Part shown: piece by piece, positions 1 through 9,406 of the stretch | Layout of the letters: every line of letters begins with the position of its first letter | Position numbering within the stretch: position 1 is the first letter of the stretch | From: Larix sibirica | Taxonomy: Eukaryota; Streptophyta; Pinopsida; Pinales; Pinaceae | Direction: 5' to 3' | Length of the DNA stretch: 13,733 nt | Assembly (NCBI GenBank): GCA_004151065.3 | Contig: NWUY0304960293.1 | Location: 1 to 13,733 of the forward strand | Made by a program: the position numbers and the translations under genes | Notes under the pieces: generated by a model | What the model saw: only the letters and a program-made list of their open reading frames with translations | The model's database searches: none | Told to the model about the DNA's origin: nothing

Positions 1-690
1 CTATGGAACAAGGGTCAATGCCTACATCGGCATACAACTGTGTCGCTATTGTTACTCTCAAGTTTTGTCATCGAATAACCAATTTAGGAAGTTGAGTTTC
101 TTAAAACACTGCACCTGCCCACACATCATGATAATAAACTAGTACTCTTAAAAAAAATGTTTAACCCGCGTACCATTTCTCTTTTGGAATTCATGTCACC
201 GATGTACTTCCACTTCTTAGGATCCAACTATCACTAAGCTCTTTCAAACCTATAGGTTAGTCTCCCAACACAAGATCATGCAATACCATGCAATCATTAA
301 CATGTATACATATTCCATTGCTAATAAACAATAATCCAACATTTTTCTATGTACCATGCACCTGGTATCATATCCATTTTTAAATTGGTATCCACATACC
401 CATCATCTTTTAAATTTGCATCTTAGAAATTGAATTGAAGTACAACTGGGATTCATAGTATTAGCATCACACACATATATATAAATCTTCCGCAAAATTG
501 TAAGTCCATAGGTCCATAGTGTCAGCGTATTGACAAAGTTCCACAATAATAAGAAAATACAAACAGGTAATGATAGTTCAGATGATCAAGTCAAACAGAG
601 CATTACAGAGGTTGATGTATTCTTACGATATGATTCAACAACCAAGATCATGACATGTGAAAGGGTCTAGTTTTTTGCGTAAATGTGGGC
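1..690. other. AT-rich sequence with no recognisable gene
   Basis: No open frame of useful length, no structural RNA signature and no family motif was recognised on either strand. The stretch leads into the decayed Copia element and could contain its LTR or gag portion, but I cannot show this. Confidence 0.5.
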
Positions 691-925
691 ATGTTATAAC
701 TCTTTTTGTTGTTCTCTATATTCTAGGTTTGGCCAAAAAGATGATATTTGTGAGCAAAATGGGTGTTGCCAATGTGCATACTAGGGCCTCCATGCTTTTC
801 ATAGTAAATGTATGGTGAAAGGTATCCCTAATAGTTTTTTAGATTTAAATTTCTATGAACACTAGGTATATGGTAAACAAACTTATAGAGTGAGATTCTC
901 ATCTAATGCTACAAGGGAAAAGGGG

Positions 926-1216
926 TCTTGGAGTTGATACACACATGATCTGTTTGTACCTATGCATGTTCCATCTCTAGGAGGATCTATATACTATGTC
1001 TCTTGTATAGATGATTTTTATAGGAAAACATGGTTGTATTTCCTAAAGCACAAATTTGATGTTTTCAAAAAATCCTAAGAATTCAAATATCTTCTAGAAA
1101 ATCGAATAAAGAAGAAATTAAGAGTGTTGAGGATTGATAATGGAGAGTTCTATGGGAAATATTTTGAGCAATTCTGTAAATGGTGCAAAGTAGAATGACA
1201 AAATAAAACTACATAA
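926..1216 (+). pseudogene. Copia integrase catalytic core, broken
   Basis: In the frame whose codons begin at 1010, 1013 and so on, the translation contains YYVSCIDDFYRKTWLYFLKH, then KKLRVLRIDNGEFYGKYFEQ. This is the Copia integrase pattern: first catalytic Asp in the IDDF motif (about 1010-1015) and second Asp in the IDNGE motif (1136-1138). The usual third acidic residue, in a PQQNGVAER-like motif, is not preserved; the matching segment near 1215-1250 reads out of frame. In-frame stops occur near 1073, at 1196 and at 1214. It would normally act on retroelement cDNA; here it cannot make a functional protein. Confidence 0.8.
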
Positions 1217-1266
1217 ACACCTTAACCAAGGAGTATGCTTAGTGGTGTAGGCATATAACATTAATT

Positions 1267-1581
1267 TTGGGTAGAGATAATAAGATGTTGGCATGTTATT
1301 TAATCAATGGATCACCTACATTAGCTATGGTCGATAAGACTCATCATGAGGCATGGACCAATAAGAAACCCTCTGTTGTACATCTCATAGCTTTTGTTTG
1401 TGGTTCTTATGTGCATGTTCCAAAAGAGAAAAGAAGTATGTTAAACAATAAATTAGATAAATGTATCTACATTGATTATAAGGATGGGGTAAAAGGATAT
1501 AAATTTTGGAACCAAGTAGTAAGAAATATTATTTATAGTCATGATGTGATTTTCAAAGAAGTTAAAAATCACAGAACTTGA
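1267..1581 (+). pseudogene. Copia integrase C-terminal segment (open 104-codon remnant)
   Basis: An uninterrupted frame continues the Copia integrase after a frameshift. Recognisable pieces are CYLINGSPTLAMVDKT followed by HEAWTNKKPSVVHL, then YVHVPKEKRSMLNNKLDKC, the YKDGVKGYKFWN stretch, and YSHDVIFKE. These correspond to the conserved Copia segments around the TPYEAW-like, VHVPKEKRSKLD-like, FIGY-like and SRDVIFDE-like motifs. In intact relatives the second motif usually reads F-G-C-x-A-Y; here it is F-V-C-G-S-Y. The frame begins with a non-ATG codon and is only part of a polyprotein. It is not an independent gene. Confidence 0.82.
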
Positions 1582-2004
1582 GAAGATAGAATATGAGCTA
1601 GAGAATGGATAATGACTCAATGAATGAAGTTGATTCAGATGAATTAGATGATGGGAAGTAACCACAAACCCTAGTCATAAGAAGACTTGTTTGAGAATAA
1701 GGAAAACAAAATGGTATAGTCCACCTTACTTTTGTTTTATCTTCTATTGAATATGATCCTCGAACTATTAGAGAGGCAATTAATTCTGAGGGTAAACTCT
1801 AGAAGAAGGTGTTATAATTTAATCCTATGACTAGGGAAAGATCACCAACCTAGTGATTAAGATGAGACTGGCCTAAATGGGTATGTTTATAAGAAGATTA
1901 GGCATTTATTCACATAAGACCACACATAAATTTTGATAAGAAAATCTAAACTAGAGAAGAGATTATGGAGAAAAGATGTATGCACCTTTTTTTATGCTCG
2001 ATCC

Positions 2005-2072
2005 AAGTTGTGCTCCTTTGTATCTTTCATGATCCACTAAGTTGTGCTCCTTTGTATCTTTCATGATCCACT
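2005..2072. repeat. 34-bp perfect tandem duplication
   Basis: The unit beginning AAGTTGTGCTCCTTTGTATC and ending GATCCACT occurs at 2005-2038 and again at 2039-2072 with no mismatch. It sits just past the recognisable Copia remnant. Identity between copies points to a recent local duplication, or to an assembly artefact. Confidence 0.95.
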
Positions 2073-3345
2073 CCTTATTGCCCAATTCAACTTGCAAATC
2101 TAACAGAGCCAACCTTCCTCAAACCAATTTGACAGTAAAAAAGAATGTAAATGTATTGAAATGTGAGAAGAACATTAGATATCCAATCAATTTCAATATA
2201 AATGACAAAATATTCTTCGCATCAAACAATAATCATAAAAGGCAAATGAATGGAGGAGGGAAAGATGTCAAATCTCAATTAAGACAATGAAATAAGTACA
2301 AGATATACCTTCTCAATGTCCAATACCATATTGAACCTGGATATTTCAATCTCTCTACTCACACTCCGATGTTCCCACTCTAATCCACTAGATATATATG
2401 AGGGATGAAGTTACTTGAGGGCAACAACTTCAATATACATGGATATAAGGGTAAAAACAGGAGTTACATAGTGCATTCTATCAAGTATGAATCAATGTGA
2501 TGATGTTGAACACTTATAGGATCTATCAAGTAAGGGACATTGATGTATTCCCACTATTAATAGTAAGGGAACCTAGCACTAATGACTACAAGCCCTAAAG
2601 TACTATAGAGGTCTCTATATATCATTCCCAAAGAAAATGGGTCAAACTTTATAGGAAGAGATCTACTAGACGGAGGGCATTCGAGCATCCCCCATTAGCC
2701 AACATGTGCAAGTAATAGGAACATGATTTGATTTCAAAATATCAAAAAACCTTGATAGAACACACCATAGAGTACATCTCTTACATGAACCAAATGAAAA
2801 TAACACATGAAAAATATCCTCTCAACAACCAATAATGAATTTTTTCACAAAGGTGAGGAACTCAACCCATAATGAAAATGGAAACCAAGGTACAACATGA
2901 ATCCCACTATGTGAATAGATGTATTTCTATTGAACATAGAAAAAATCACTCAACCAGTGACCAATGATAAGAAATCATCAATGTGTACAAGGTAATCTAC
3001 GAGTAATGAATGTACGTGCTAGGGTGCTACTGGTTATGTCCATATAAATAAATAATAATAAAATACAATAATTAAGTATCACTATAATCAACTATGGTTC
3101 TTGCACTCAACACAATTGATTAAGAAGACCTTTACTAAAATGAAAATAAATGCATATTTGGGCATAGGTTGAGGATGGAATTCCCCAACATCTAGATCCA
3201 AGGCATTAAAATTAATCCAAGGGAAGTTTGTAGTTTATAATTGCCCCAAATTGATAATTGCCCCATCATCAATTTGACATAAGTAATATAATCATCTCTC
3301 TTAATTTTCCATTGGAAGTTTGTAGTTTATCCCACTCTCAACCCA
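2073..3345. other. Anonymous AT-rich sequence
   Basis: No family could be recognised on either strand. An 82-codon frame at 2042-2290 on + has no recognisable motif and starts within the 34-bp duplication. Near 3046-3077 there is an A/T-only low-complexity patch. The stretch may be further decayed retroelement, since it lies between a Copia relic and a LINE relic, but that is inference from position alone. Confidence 0.5.
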
Positions 3346-3498
3346 AGGATCTTCTCCCAACTTGACTTTAGATCCATCCGCACATTAATCTACATCCTTG
3401 TATCCATACAAAGATCAAGGAGCTCTTTAATCTTTCTTGAATCCCTCAAATAACCATCACAGAAAGAAGTATATCATCAACAAATAATAAATGGGATA

Positions 3499-3710
3499 TG
3501 GAAAGTAATTTCCCCACTTCCTCCAATAGTGCTCTTCTAAGACCCTCTGCAACTAATGCAACTAATAGAAAAAGTAATGGGGATAAATGGGAAGTAATTT
3601 CCCCATTTCCTCCAATAGTGCTCATTTCCTCCAATAGTGCTCTTCTAAGACCCTCCAATAGTGCTCTGCTAAGACCCTCTGGAACTAATAGAAAGAGTAA
3701 TGGGGATAGC
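3499..3710. repeat. Scrambled direct repeats inside the LINE relic
   Basis: The 12-mer CCAATAGTGCTC starts at 3523, 3612, 3631 and 3655. A longer match (GGAAGTAATTTCCCCAxTTC leading into that 12-mer) recurs with an 89-bp offset, from about 3500 to 3589. The segment AACTAATAGAAAxAGTAATG recurs at 3560 and 3683 (offset 123). On the - strand the result is repeated LRRALLEE peptides in the reverse transcriptase frame. Nested duplication is the simplest explanation. Confidence 0.85.
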
Positions 3711-3726
3711 TACCTCAATGCTCTAC

Positions 3727-3960
3727 CTAGTCTAAAAAACTTTGATGTTGAACCATTGACCAATATACTACAAAAGACGTTTTAATACAAGCCATCAGTG
3801 AAATGACCACTTGCAAATTGAAACCCACATGTACCATCAATGATACATATAGATAAATCTGCCTCCCAACCAAGAAACCAAATTTCTCTTGAGATATGGA
3901 CCTGGATAGAAATGCTTTTACTCTCCTAGCAATAGTCTTGCCTACGATTTTATATAGCAA
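3727..3960 (-). pseudogene. LINE reverse transcriptase segment, YKIV...GRQI region
   Basis: A 77-codon open remnant begins MLYKIVGKTIARRVKAFLSR and continues with ISQEKFGFLVGRQI. This corresponds to reverse transcriptase blocks just after the FIALIPK motif in plant L1-type elements. Downstream of GRQI the expected hxxANExxH-like block is degraded (LYVSLMVHVG). It belongs to the same relic as the F-x-D-D box at about 3446-3500 and is not a separate gene. Confidence 0.8.
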
Positions 3961-3964
3961 TAGT

Positions 3965-4082
3965 CTTTCTTAGGTATCATAGCAATGAAAGCATGGTTAA
4001 AGACAACCAAAATCCTCAAATCTTCCCTGGTTGAACTTTCTTAGGTATCGTAGCAATGAAAGCATGGTTAAAGACAACCAAA
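3965..4082. repeat. 47-bp direct repeat, 71-bp offset, inside the LINE relic
   Basis: Copies at 3965-4011 and 4036-4082 both begin CTTTCTTAGGTATC and end AAGACAACCAAA. They differ at one position near the start (CATAGC versus CGTAGC). On the - strand this duplicates the FIAxIPKK reverse transcriptase segment, so the duplication happened within the element. Confidence 0.9.
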
Positions 4083-4326
4083 CACCTCTGAAAAACCCCT
4101 AGACTCCTCTACTACCCTTATAATATCCTCCATAATCTCATAAAAACATAAGATAAATTCCGTAGGCCAGCTATCAAGGCCTAGGATTTTATTTTTTTTA
4201 AAGCAGGAAGTTCTTCCTTATTCACCACTTCCACCATTGTATCAATGTCCTTTATTATAAATCTAGGGAATATTGTGGTCGTTCCTGCCACATCTACAAT
4301 AGTAGAGATTATATCTTATAACTGCT

Positions 4327-4395
4327 ATCAACTTTATCTTGCCTATGAAACGTTATGCGCTTTACCTTGCACATAGCAAGATAAAGCATGTTGAT
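4327..4395. repeat. Imperfect inverted repeat
   Basis: The left arm 4327-4347 (ATCAACTTTATCTTGCCTAT...) is nearly complementary to the right arm 4372-4395 (CATAGCAAGATAAAGCATGT...). One 4-nt and one 1-nt gap are needed, and the central spacer is 24 nt. It could be a degraded miniature foldback element or a chance structure. No target duplication was seen. Confidence 0.55.
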
Positions 4396-4450
4396 TTTCA
4401 TGCACTCTATTTCAAAGTCCTATTGCACATAGCAAACTAAAGGGTTTCCA

Positions 4451-4664
4451 CTTGTCAAATAGGACCAATTCGGTGCTCCCACTACATGAACACAAAACAG
4501 GCCAAGAAATGTGAATTCAGTGTTCTCTTGTCAAATAGGACCAATTGAGTACCCCCACTACATGAACACAAAACAGGCCAAGAAATGTGAATTCAGTGTT
4601 CATTTGTCAAATAGGACCAATTGAGTGCTCCCACTACATGAACACAAAACAGGCCAAGTGTTCA
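4451..4664. repeat. 76-bp tandem repeat, three copies, last one shortened
   Basis: Units start CTTGTCAAATAGGACCAATT at 4451 and 4527, with the third (first base T) at 4603. The first two are 76 bp with a few substitutions. The third (4603-4664, 62 bp) lacks a 14-nt internal segment, AAATGTGAATTCAG, between GGCCAAG and TGTTCA. An AG dinucleotide is shared at the deletion boundaries. The array ends beside the exon-like block at 4673-4786. Confidence 0.95.
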
Positions 4665-4672
4665 CTCAGCAC

Positions 4673-4786
4673 CTTGGGCAAACTTTTCGCTTTTATTAAC
4701 GAGGGAATCCACAAGAGAATCTGTCCAATCCAGAGAGTTCGAATCGTAGAACTTCCTACTCTTCCAGCTAGGTTCGCGTACATGAC
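4673..4786 (-). pseudogene. Unrecognised exon-like block of 114 nt with splice signals
   Basis: On the - strand the block is preceded by a pyrimidine-rich acceptor (TTTTGTGATCTTCTTAG, AG at 4788-4787) and followed by AAG|GTGCTG (GT at 4672-4671). A strong donor, TAT|GTAAGT, lies 60 nt upstream at 4846. One open frame reads HVREPSWKSRKFYDSN then SLDWTDSLVDSLVNKSEKFA, which is protein-like in composition. A second frame is also open throughout. I do not recognise the family. It may be a captured or pseudogenic exon related to the decayed frame just upstream (4981-5439). It lacks a demonstrable start, stop or partner exons. Confidence 0.35.
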
Positions 4787-4980
4787 CTAAGAAGATCACA
4801 AAAGAAATCAAGTTCGCAAAAGTAAATTCATAATCCGGAAACTTACATACCACCAATATTTTGCTGCTTCTCGAACAGAAGTATAATTGTTGTCTTCCAA
4901 AGACTAATACTGACTTGTGGCTGTTTCTAACTGATTTTGTCCAAAAGCTTATCTGTTAACCAATCTTATATTAGTGCTTT

Positions 4981-5439
4981 TCACCTATAAGCTGTATAAC
5001 TAGTTTTCTCCACTAAAATAGTAACTTTGACAGCAAGCTGGTTGTTGTCTTCACATCCCCTGTGTCCATCATTGACAACCCAAATTATGTCCTCCCAATC
5101 CTAAACAACATTAAATAGGAACCTGCATCCATAAATCCGCTTGGCAACACTACTTTCAACATCTACCTGCCCTTCATTGCTCCAGGTAGAATCTACCATG
5201 AACCTATTTTCGTCTCTGTTCCATGACAATCTAAAGTTGGTGAGCTTGGTCTTACTGGAGGTGGCCTCCTTTTAAATTTCAGTCCGTCTTTGCTCTCCTA
5301 AATAAGGCATCGTTATGTCCTTACCACAATACACTATTTTGGAGCAGCTTTCAATCACAAAACTCTCCTCCTTCAAATTACCCTTAAACAACTCTATGAA
5401 CCTTAGCGACTCCTCCCTAGGGTGTTTATGCATCCATTT
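4981..5439 (-). pseudogene. Decayed unidentified coding frame (152 codons, two internal stops)
   Basis: One - strand frame from 5439 to the TGA at 4983-4981 contains only two internal stops in 152 codons (TAA at codon 56, TAG at codon 113), few for such AT-rich DNA. The translation is rich in charged and aromatic residues, for example HPREESLRFIELFKGN, KIVYCGKDITMPYLGEQRR, LSWNRDENRFMVDSTWSN and DWEDIIWVVNDGHRGCEDNN. A TAG lies just upstream, so no start is evident. I do not recognise the family. A retroelement gag-like or captured host fragment is possible. Together with the exon-like block at 4673-4786 it may be one dead gene. Confidence 0.4.
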
Positions 5440-5640
5440 GTGATTCTAGGTATTAATTTAATTAGTGATTTGCATGATATGTCTATCAGGCCCAATAAAT
5501 AAAGAATACAAAAATGCAACAGCCAAAAAATGCCAACATTAGTTCAAATTATGTCGCGAACAGGTAAAAAAGCTACAAAGCTTTGCAATCCTACAGAGGG
5601 CATGGGTTGTGAAAGATCTGGTCCACTCATGTCCTGAAAG

Positions 5641-5909
5641 GAGAGTGAGCATTATGTGGGTGAATTCGTCAATTTTATTAATAAATGGAACAATGTGATG
5701 TCAATAGTCGTCAATGGTTTGAGGTACGGCAAATTTCTGTCACCAAATATGTTGCATGGCAATGCCCAAGATATGAAGTTAGCAATAAAAATTCCAAACA
5801 AATATGATATTTTCATTAGAGAAATGAAAAGTTTGAGAAGGGGTTCTATGCTAGAGTTCGTTAAAAACGAAAGTTGTGTTTTCTTTCCAGCAAACCACAT
5901 GTTCGATAG
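5641..5909 (+). pseudogene. Candidate exon of an unidentified protein, ending at a strong splice donor
   Basis: The frame through GAGAGTGAGCATTATGTGGG (5641 on) is open for about 90 codons and reads VGEFVNFINKWNNVMSIVVN, then LRYGKFLSPNMLHGN, LAIKIPNKYDIFIREMKSLR and FVKNESCVFFPANHMFDR. It ends in GATAG|GTAAGTTG, a near-consensus plant donor (GT at 5910). Upstream the frame is closed by TGA at 5635-5637, and an AG at 5639-5640 could be an acceptor although its pyrimidine tract is weak. No ATG start, partner exon or known domain was found. The opposite strand is also open here, so the coding call is tentative. Confidence 0.35.
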
Positions 5910-5915
5910 GTAAGT

Positions 5916-6548
5916 TGCATTCACAAAGTTCCTCTAATGAAAATCATTGATCGCAGAAACCAACGGTACCTTTCTGGGAAGAAGACATGGCATTTACCAC
6001 TAAACTGAAACTATGCATTCATAGAAAAAAGTGATCCCAAATTACCCACTATTGATTACGTATTTCTATTGAAAATAGAAATTAACAAAATCCTCATCAA
6101 ATCTGGACATGGATTCCTGGACATGCCATGGTTATTCTTATAGTCAAGTTAATGAGAATAGCCATAGCTACACGCTACTTCAACCAACGTTATCATGTCC
6201 GACCACCCTCTCCAGTAGCAATAAAATTGTCATTGACAACACTGAATAGTACCTAAATCATTTTGCTTGCCATACATCTAAGTAAATGCCGACACGAACA
6301 TTTAGAGCCCATTGTTCTCATCACACAACTAGCTACATATGAGAATAATAGTAAGAAAAAGTCGATTGTTTCCATGAAGCACCTATTATTTCTTGCTACA
6401 GTTAGTAAAAAGTGATCAACAACTATTAGTACTTGCTACTATAAACAAACAATGATGAACGAATGTGCTTTCAAAGAGCGCAGAAATAACTGCTTGCAAT
6501 ACCAATGAAATTAGATTGTTTGCAATCAGTGTCTGCCATCTCACCAAA
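5916..6548. other. Intergenic sequence, nothing recognised
   Basis: No frame, RNA signature or repeat with a clear boundary was seen. A short palindrome, TTTCTATTGAAAATAGAAA, lies near 6062-6080; a similar string occurs near 2924-2944. Confidence 0.5.
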
Positions 6549-6882
6549 ATGAGCTAATAAATTAGAACTGCTCACTAATTATACACTTCAGAAGATAAAT
6601 GTGTACAGACTATTGTTGCTTGCCAATTATACAAGTCCAAGATAAAGGAATTCATCCATAAATTTCATCTCTTCCAAGGGCCTCTAGACAATAATTTTCC
6701 ACCAACGAGATTGGAATGAGCTAATAAATTAGAACTGCTCACTAATTATACACTTCAGAAGATAAATCTGCACAGACTATTGTTGCTTGCCAATTATACA
6801 AATCCAAGATAAAGGAATTCATCCATAAATTTCATCTCTTCCAAGGGCCTCTAGGCAATAATTTTCCACCAAGGAGATTGGA
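6549..6882. repeat. 167-bp tandem duplication, two copies
   Basis: The unit beginning ATGAGCTAATAAATTAGAAC is at 6549-6715 and repeats at 6716-6882 without indels, followed by a third ATGAG at 6883. I count five substitutions between the copies, about 97% identity. It has no coding content and lies about 900 bp beyond the stop codon of the FLX-like gene. Confidence 0.95.
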
Positions 6883-7783
6883 ATGAGTCAATTTAGAAGT
6901 CACTGTAACATGTATCATGGAAAAACCATCTCTAAATGCCAATGCCACCATAAATCAGTAGATTGGTAAAAACTAAAACTGAAACACATTGGATTCCCAT
7001 TACAATGCCCACTGTGACAACCTACCTTATAAAAATAAAATAAAAATAAGCAAACTCAAACCTGCACTTTAAGAATGCAGTCCAATATAAAGCACATTAT
7101 CCTAGATTCAAATAAAAATCATTACCAAACAGAAACTCGTTAATTAATGGACCAGCCTCATCAGCACAAATAACACCAGTTTGGTTTCCACTGAATTTCC
7201 CGAACTCAGGCAATGCTATACCATTTGCAGGTCAGATCATGTGGCAGTTTTTAACAGTAATCTCTATAGTGAGAGCATGTATCTGACATTATGTTTAGTC
7301 CATTCCAATTAACAATAAAATGAACAGTTGCATGACATAATCTCCAATAAGTGCACTCGAGAATTTCAGGGCCATATTAACAGTAAAAGTAAAGTGAGCA
7401 TCCTAAACAATTTCAACATTTGGCACCATATTCAGAGAAAAAAAATCTTCAAGATAATCAAGGCATGCATAATGCTAGATAGTAACATATTTCAATGGAA
7501 TGACAGTGAAATATTGTATGATATGACTTTCACAATTTTCTGCTTAAAATAAGTATCAAGTTGATGAGATAGCAAGACAAAAACTGATACAAAGAACAAG
7601 CCTCTCCTTCTAATTCAAATGCCAAATGTAAAAAAGCTTCGATGAGTTAAGCACTCTAGATCTCTACAAAGTGCATCAATTTTTTGAACAGTGGAAAAGC
7701 AATAAGCACAAAACATCCGATTAAAATATTTTAAAAAGTAGCAAGCAGAACTGCATTGCTATGTTGCTATTGTGAAATTCTGT
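6883..7783 (-). other. 3' flank and probable 3' untranslated region of the FLX-like gene
   Basis: This stretch lies downstream of the TAA at 7786-7784 on the - strand. No canonical AATAAA was seen on the - strand within several hundred bases of the stop, so the transcript end is not fixed; plant genes often use weak signals. No other gene was supported here. Confidence 0.4.
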
Positions 7784-9399
7784 TTATCTGCGACCATGGG
7801 ATCGTTGTTTTTCATACGATCCCCAGGGATCAGATCCAGACCCATACTGAGAGCCTTTTTCTGCACTACCTGGAGCCTGAAAGAAAACACACAACAAAAT
7901 GTGAGAAAAATGAAATATCCAACATTTTACAAACATGTTCAGCACTTCTGACAATCCCATATAGCTTTGTTTGTCCTTTGATTATATTTGAGATCATATC
8001 ATAACTTAACGCACCAGATGCAAACCATAGGCCTCTGCATATGGACCAGCATACCCAACACCTGCAGCACCAAGTTTTGTACCATACGCTCCACCTGAGA
8101 AAATACAAGTTCATTTCAACCATCAACACCTTAGCAGGAGAAATAAGGTGTCAAGGATCTGTTAAACTATGGCTGAAGACACAAAACATTTCTGAAACTT
8201 AAGGATAGAGAGTAAAGAAAGCTCAAGATACTAGCAAGAAACAAACAAAAAGACAAACCAGAAAAACATAAGAAAAGACAATAAACCCGAATTTTATGGC
8301 AATATTCTATACAGCAGTAAAATGTTAAAATTACTCTAGAAACGAAAAAAAAGGTGAAACCCAAAGCTTTAACTAATAATAAGACGGGCCACATAATTTA
8401 ATGGAAAAAAACGATCCAAACAAGGGATATTTATATTCATTGATATGAAAAAATGCAATATGTATATGCAAAAACGAACAGAAGAAGAAAGCTCTTTGGT
8501 GTTTTTAATCAAATATTTAATAATCACAAACCTGTATTTCCAGCAGCTCCCCAGGCTCGCTTTTCAGAATTTGTAAGCTCTGCTCTAAGTTTCTCAACTT
8601 CTCTGGCCATAGAAATCAAGTTCTTTTCCATAGCCTGCCTCTGTTCGTACTGCTCACTATTTGCCTTCTTTTCATATTCAATCGCCGTCCTTGAATCATA
8701 CACCAAAACCATTCTTAAGTAAGAAATACAAACATATCAGTAACATAGCTCTCAAGACATTTGAGTTCCATATCTATGAACCATAAGAAATTTTAATGTA
8801 AAACTGAAATAAAAATATAATTAAAAAGGATCATGGATATGATCCCAGGACAACATCAAAAACCTGGAACGTATCAATTCCTGGTGTAAACTGTCAAGCT
8901 CCGCCCTCAATGCAGGAACCTGCTGGAGATCAGCTTGTGCTCTGCTCAAGTCTTGATTGAGAGCTTGCACTTGCGCTGATAATTCCTGACGAGAGGCACT
9001 TAGTTTTTGAGCATCAGAACGTAATTGCATAACCTCAGACCTCAAAGGCTCCACTGCCCGCAATTCTGCTTCTAAATTCATACACTTGTCAACCAGATCC
9101 CTTGCTTGTCGTTCTTTGTCAACTTGTACATTACCCACAATCTGATTGAGACGGTGTAATTCATCCTGAGCAGCAGCAAGTTCTCTGCGCAATTCCACAT
9201 GTGTTGCAGCAAGTCGCCTATTCTCAGAAAGAAGCCTTTGGATTTCTTCGTACTGTAATTCTATCTCTTCCTCTAAACGAGCTGGATGAGGTAGAGGTCC
9301 TGGCCTGTAGGGACCATCACGAATTGGACCTGGACCAGGTGGGAAGCCACGTGGACCACCATTTAGAGAATGGCGTGGTAGACGATTTCTTCCTGCCAT
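7784..9399 (-). CDS. FLX-like coiled-coil protein (FLOWERING LOCUS C EXPRESSOR-like), four coding exons, 288 aa
   Basis: Coding exons are 9399-8864, 8689-8532, 8094-8015 and 7876-7784 (stop TAA 7786-7784). All three introns are GT-AG (174, 437 and 138 nt), and phases join exactly: Arg179 and Gly232 are split codons, and the last junction falls between codons. Residues 1-40 are basic and Gly/Pro-rich ([20 protein letters not shown] at the start). Residues about 41-222 are a long Glu/Arg/Leu-rich coiled coil ([42 protein letters not shown]). The tail (223-288) is Gly/Tyr-rich and ends [11 protein letters not shown]. This architecture and these motifs are those of the plant FLX/FLL family. Arabidopsis FLX is a component of the FRIGIDA transcription-activator complex that raises FLC expression; which family member this is, and its role here, are not determinable. 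The start is the first ATG after a plausible acceptor at 9408-9407, and no ATG occurs in the proposed leader exon. Length is close to that of Arabidopsis FLX. Confidence 0.92.
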
Positions 9400-9406
9400 A
9401 TGGATC

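Larger units (their letters stand above)
690..1990 (+). mobile_element. Decayed Ty1/Copia LTR retrotransposon fragment
   Basis: Conceptual translation across several frames gives Copia polyprotein landmarks in the right order. About 785-900 resembles the GAG-pre-integrase segment (HSKCMVKGIPNSFLDLNFYE, then VYGKQ and a VRFSSNATREKG-like stretch). About 925-1216 is the integrase core, and 1267-1581 the C-terminal part of integrase. About 1730-1830 resembles the linker leading into reverse transcriptase (TIREAINSEGKL followed by KK). The order matches Copia (integrase before reverse transcriptase), not Ty3/gypsy. Stops and frameshifts break every domain, and no reverse transcriptase active site or RNase H was found, so this is a non-autonomous relic. 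No LTRs could be delimited. Edges are approximate. Confidence 0.8.
3350..4235 (-). mobile_element. Decayed LINE (L1-type non-LTR) reverse transcriptase fragment
   Basis: Read on the - strand, the pieces follow the plant L1-type reverse transcriptase order. First comes a GLDSWP-like stretch with EIMEDIIRVVEESRGF (about 4190-4085), like the PGPDG segment. Next is NHAFIATIPKKVQPGK (about 4065-4020), like the FIALIPK motif. Then MLYKIVGKTIARRVKAFLSR with SQEKFGFLVGRQI (about 3960-3860), like NVLYKIxxKxxANRLK and QxGFVxGRxI. Then SPLLFLLVALVAEGLRRA (about 3580-3530), and ISHLLFVDDILL (about 3495-3460), carrying the F-x-D-D catalytic box. Frames shift repeatedly and stops intervene, so it is inactive. 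No endonuclease domain or poly(A) tail was identified. Edges are approximate. Confidence 0.82.

Noticed and set aside
2042-2290. 82-codon + strand frame
   Set aside because: It begins within a 34-bp tandem duplication, has no recognisable motif, and lies in decayed repeat sequence.
4737-4745. GTTCGAATC, resembling a tRNA or SINE B box
   Set aside because: No matching A box at the right distance and no cloverleaf could be folded; it lies within the exon-like block.
6549-6882. CRISPR-like repeat array
   Set aside because: Two long contiguous copies without spacers, in a plant genome; a simple tandem duplication.
7098-7222. - strand frame reading IALPEFGKFSGNQTGVICAD, with a possible exon look
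   Set aside because: Short, ends at a TAA, and there is no convincing acceptor or family match; probably 3' flank of the FLX-like gene.
8453-8722. 89-codon + strand frame opposite coding exon 2 of the FLX-like gene
   Set aside because: It is the antisense shadow of a well-supported exon.
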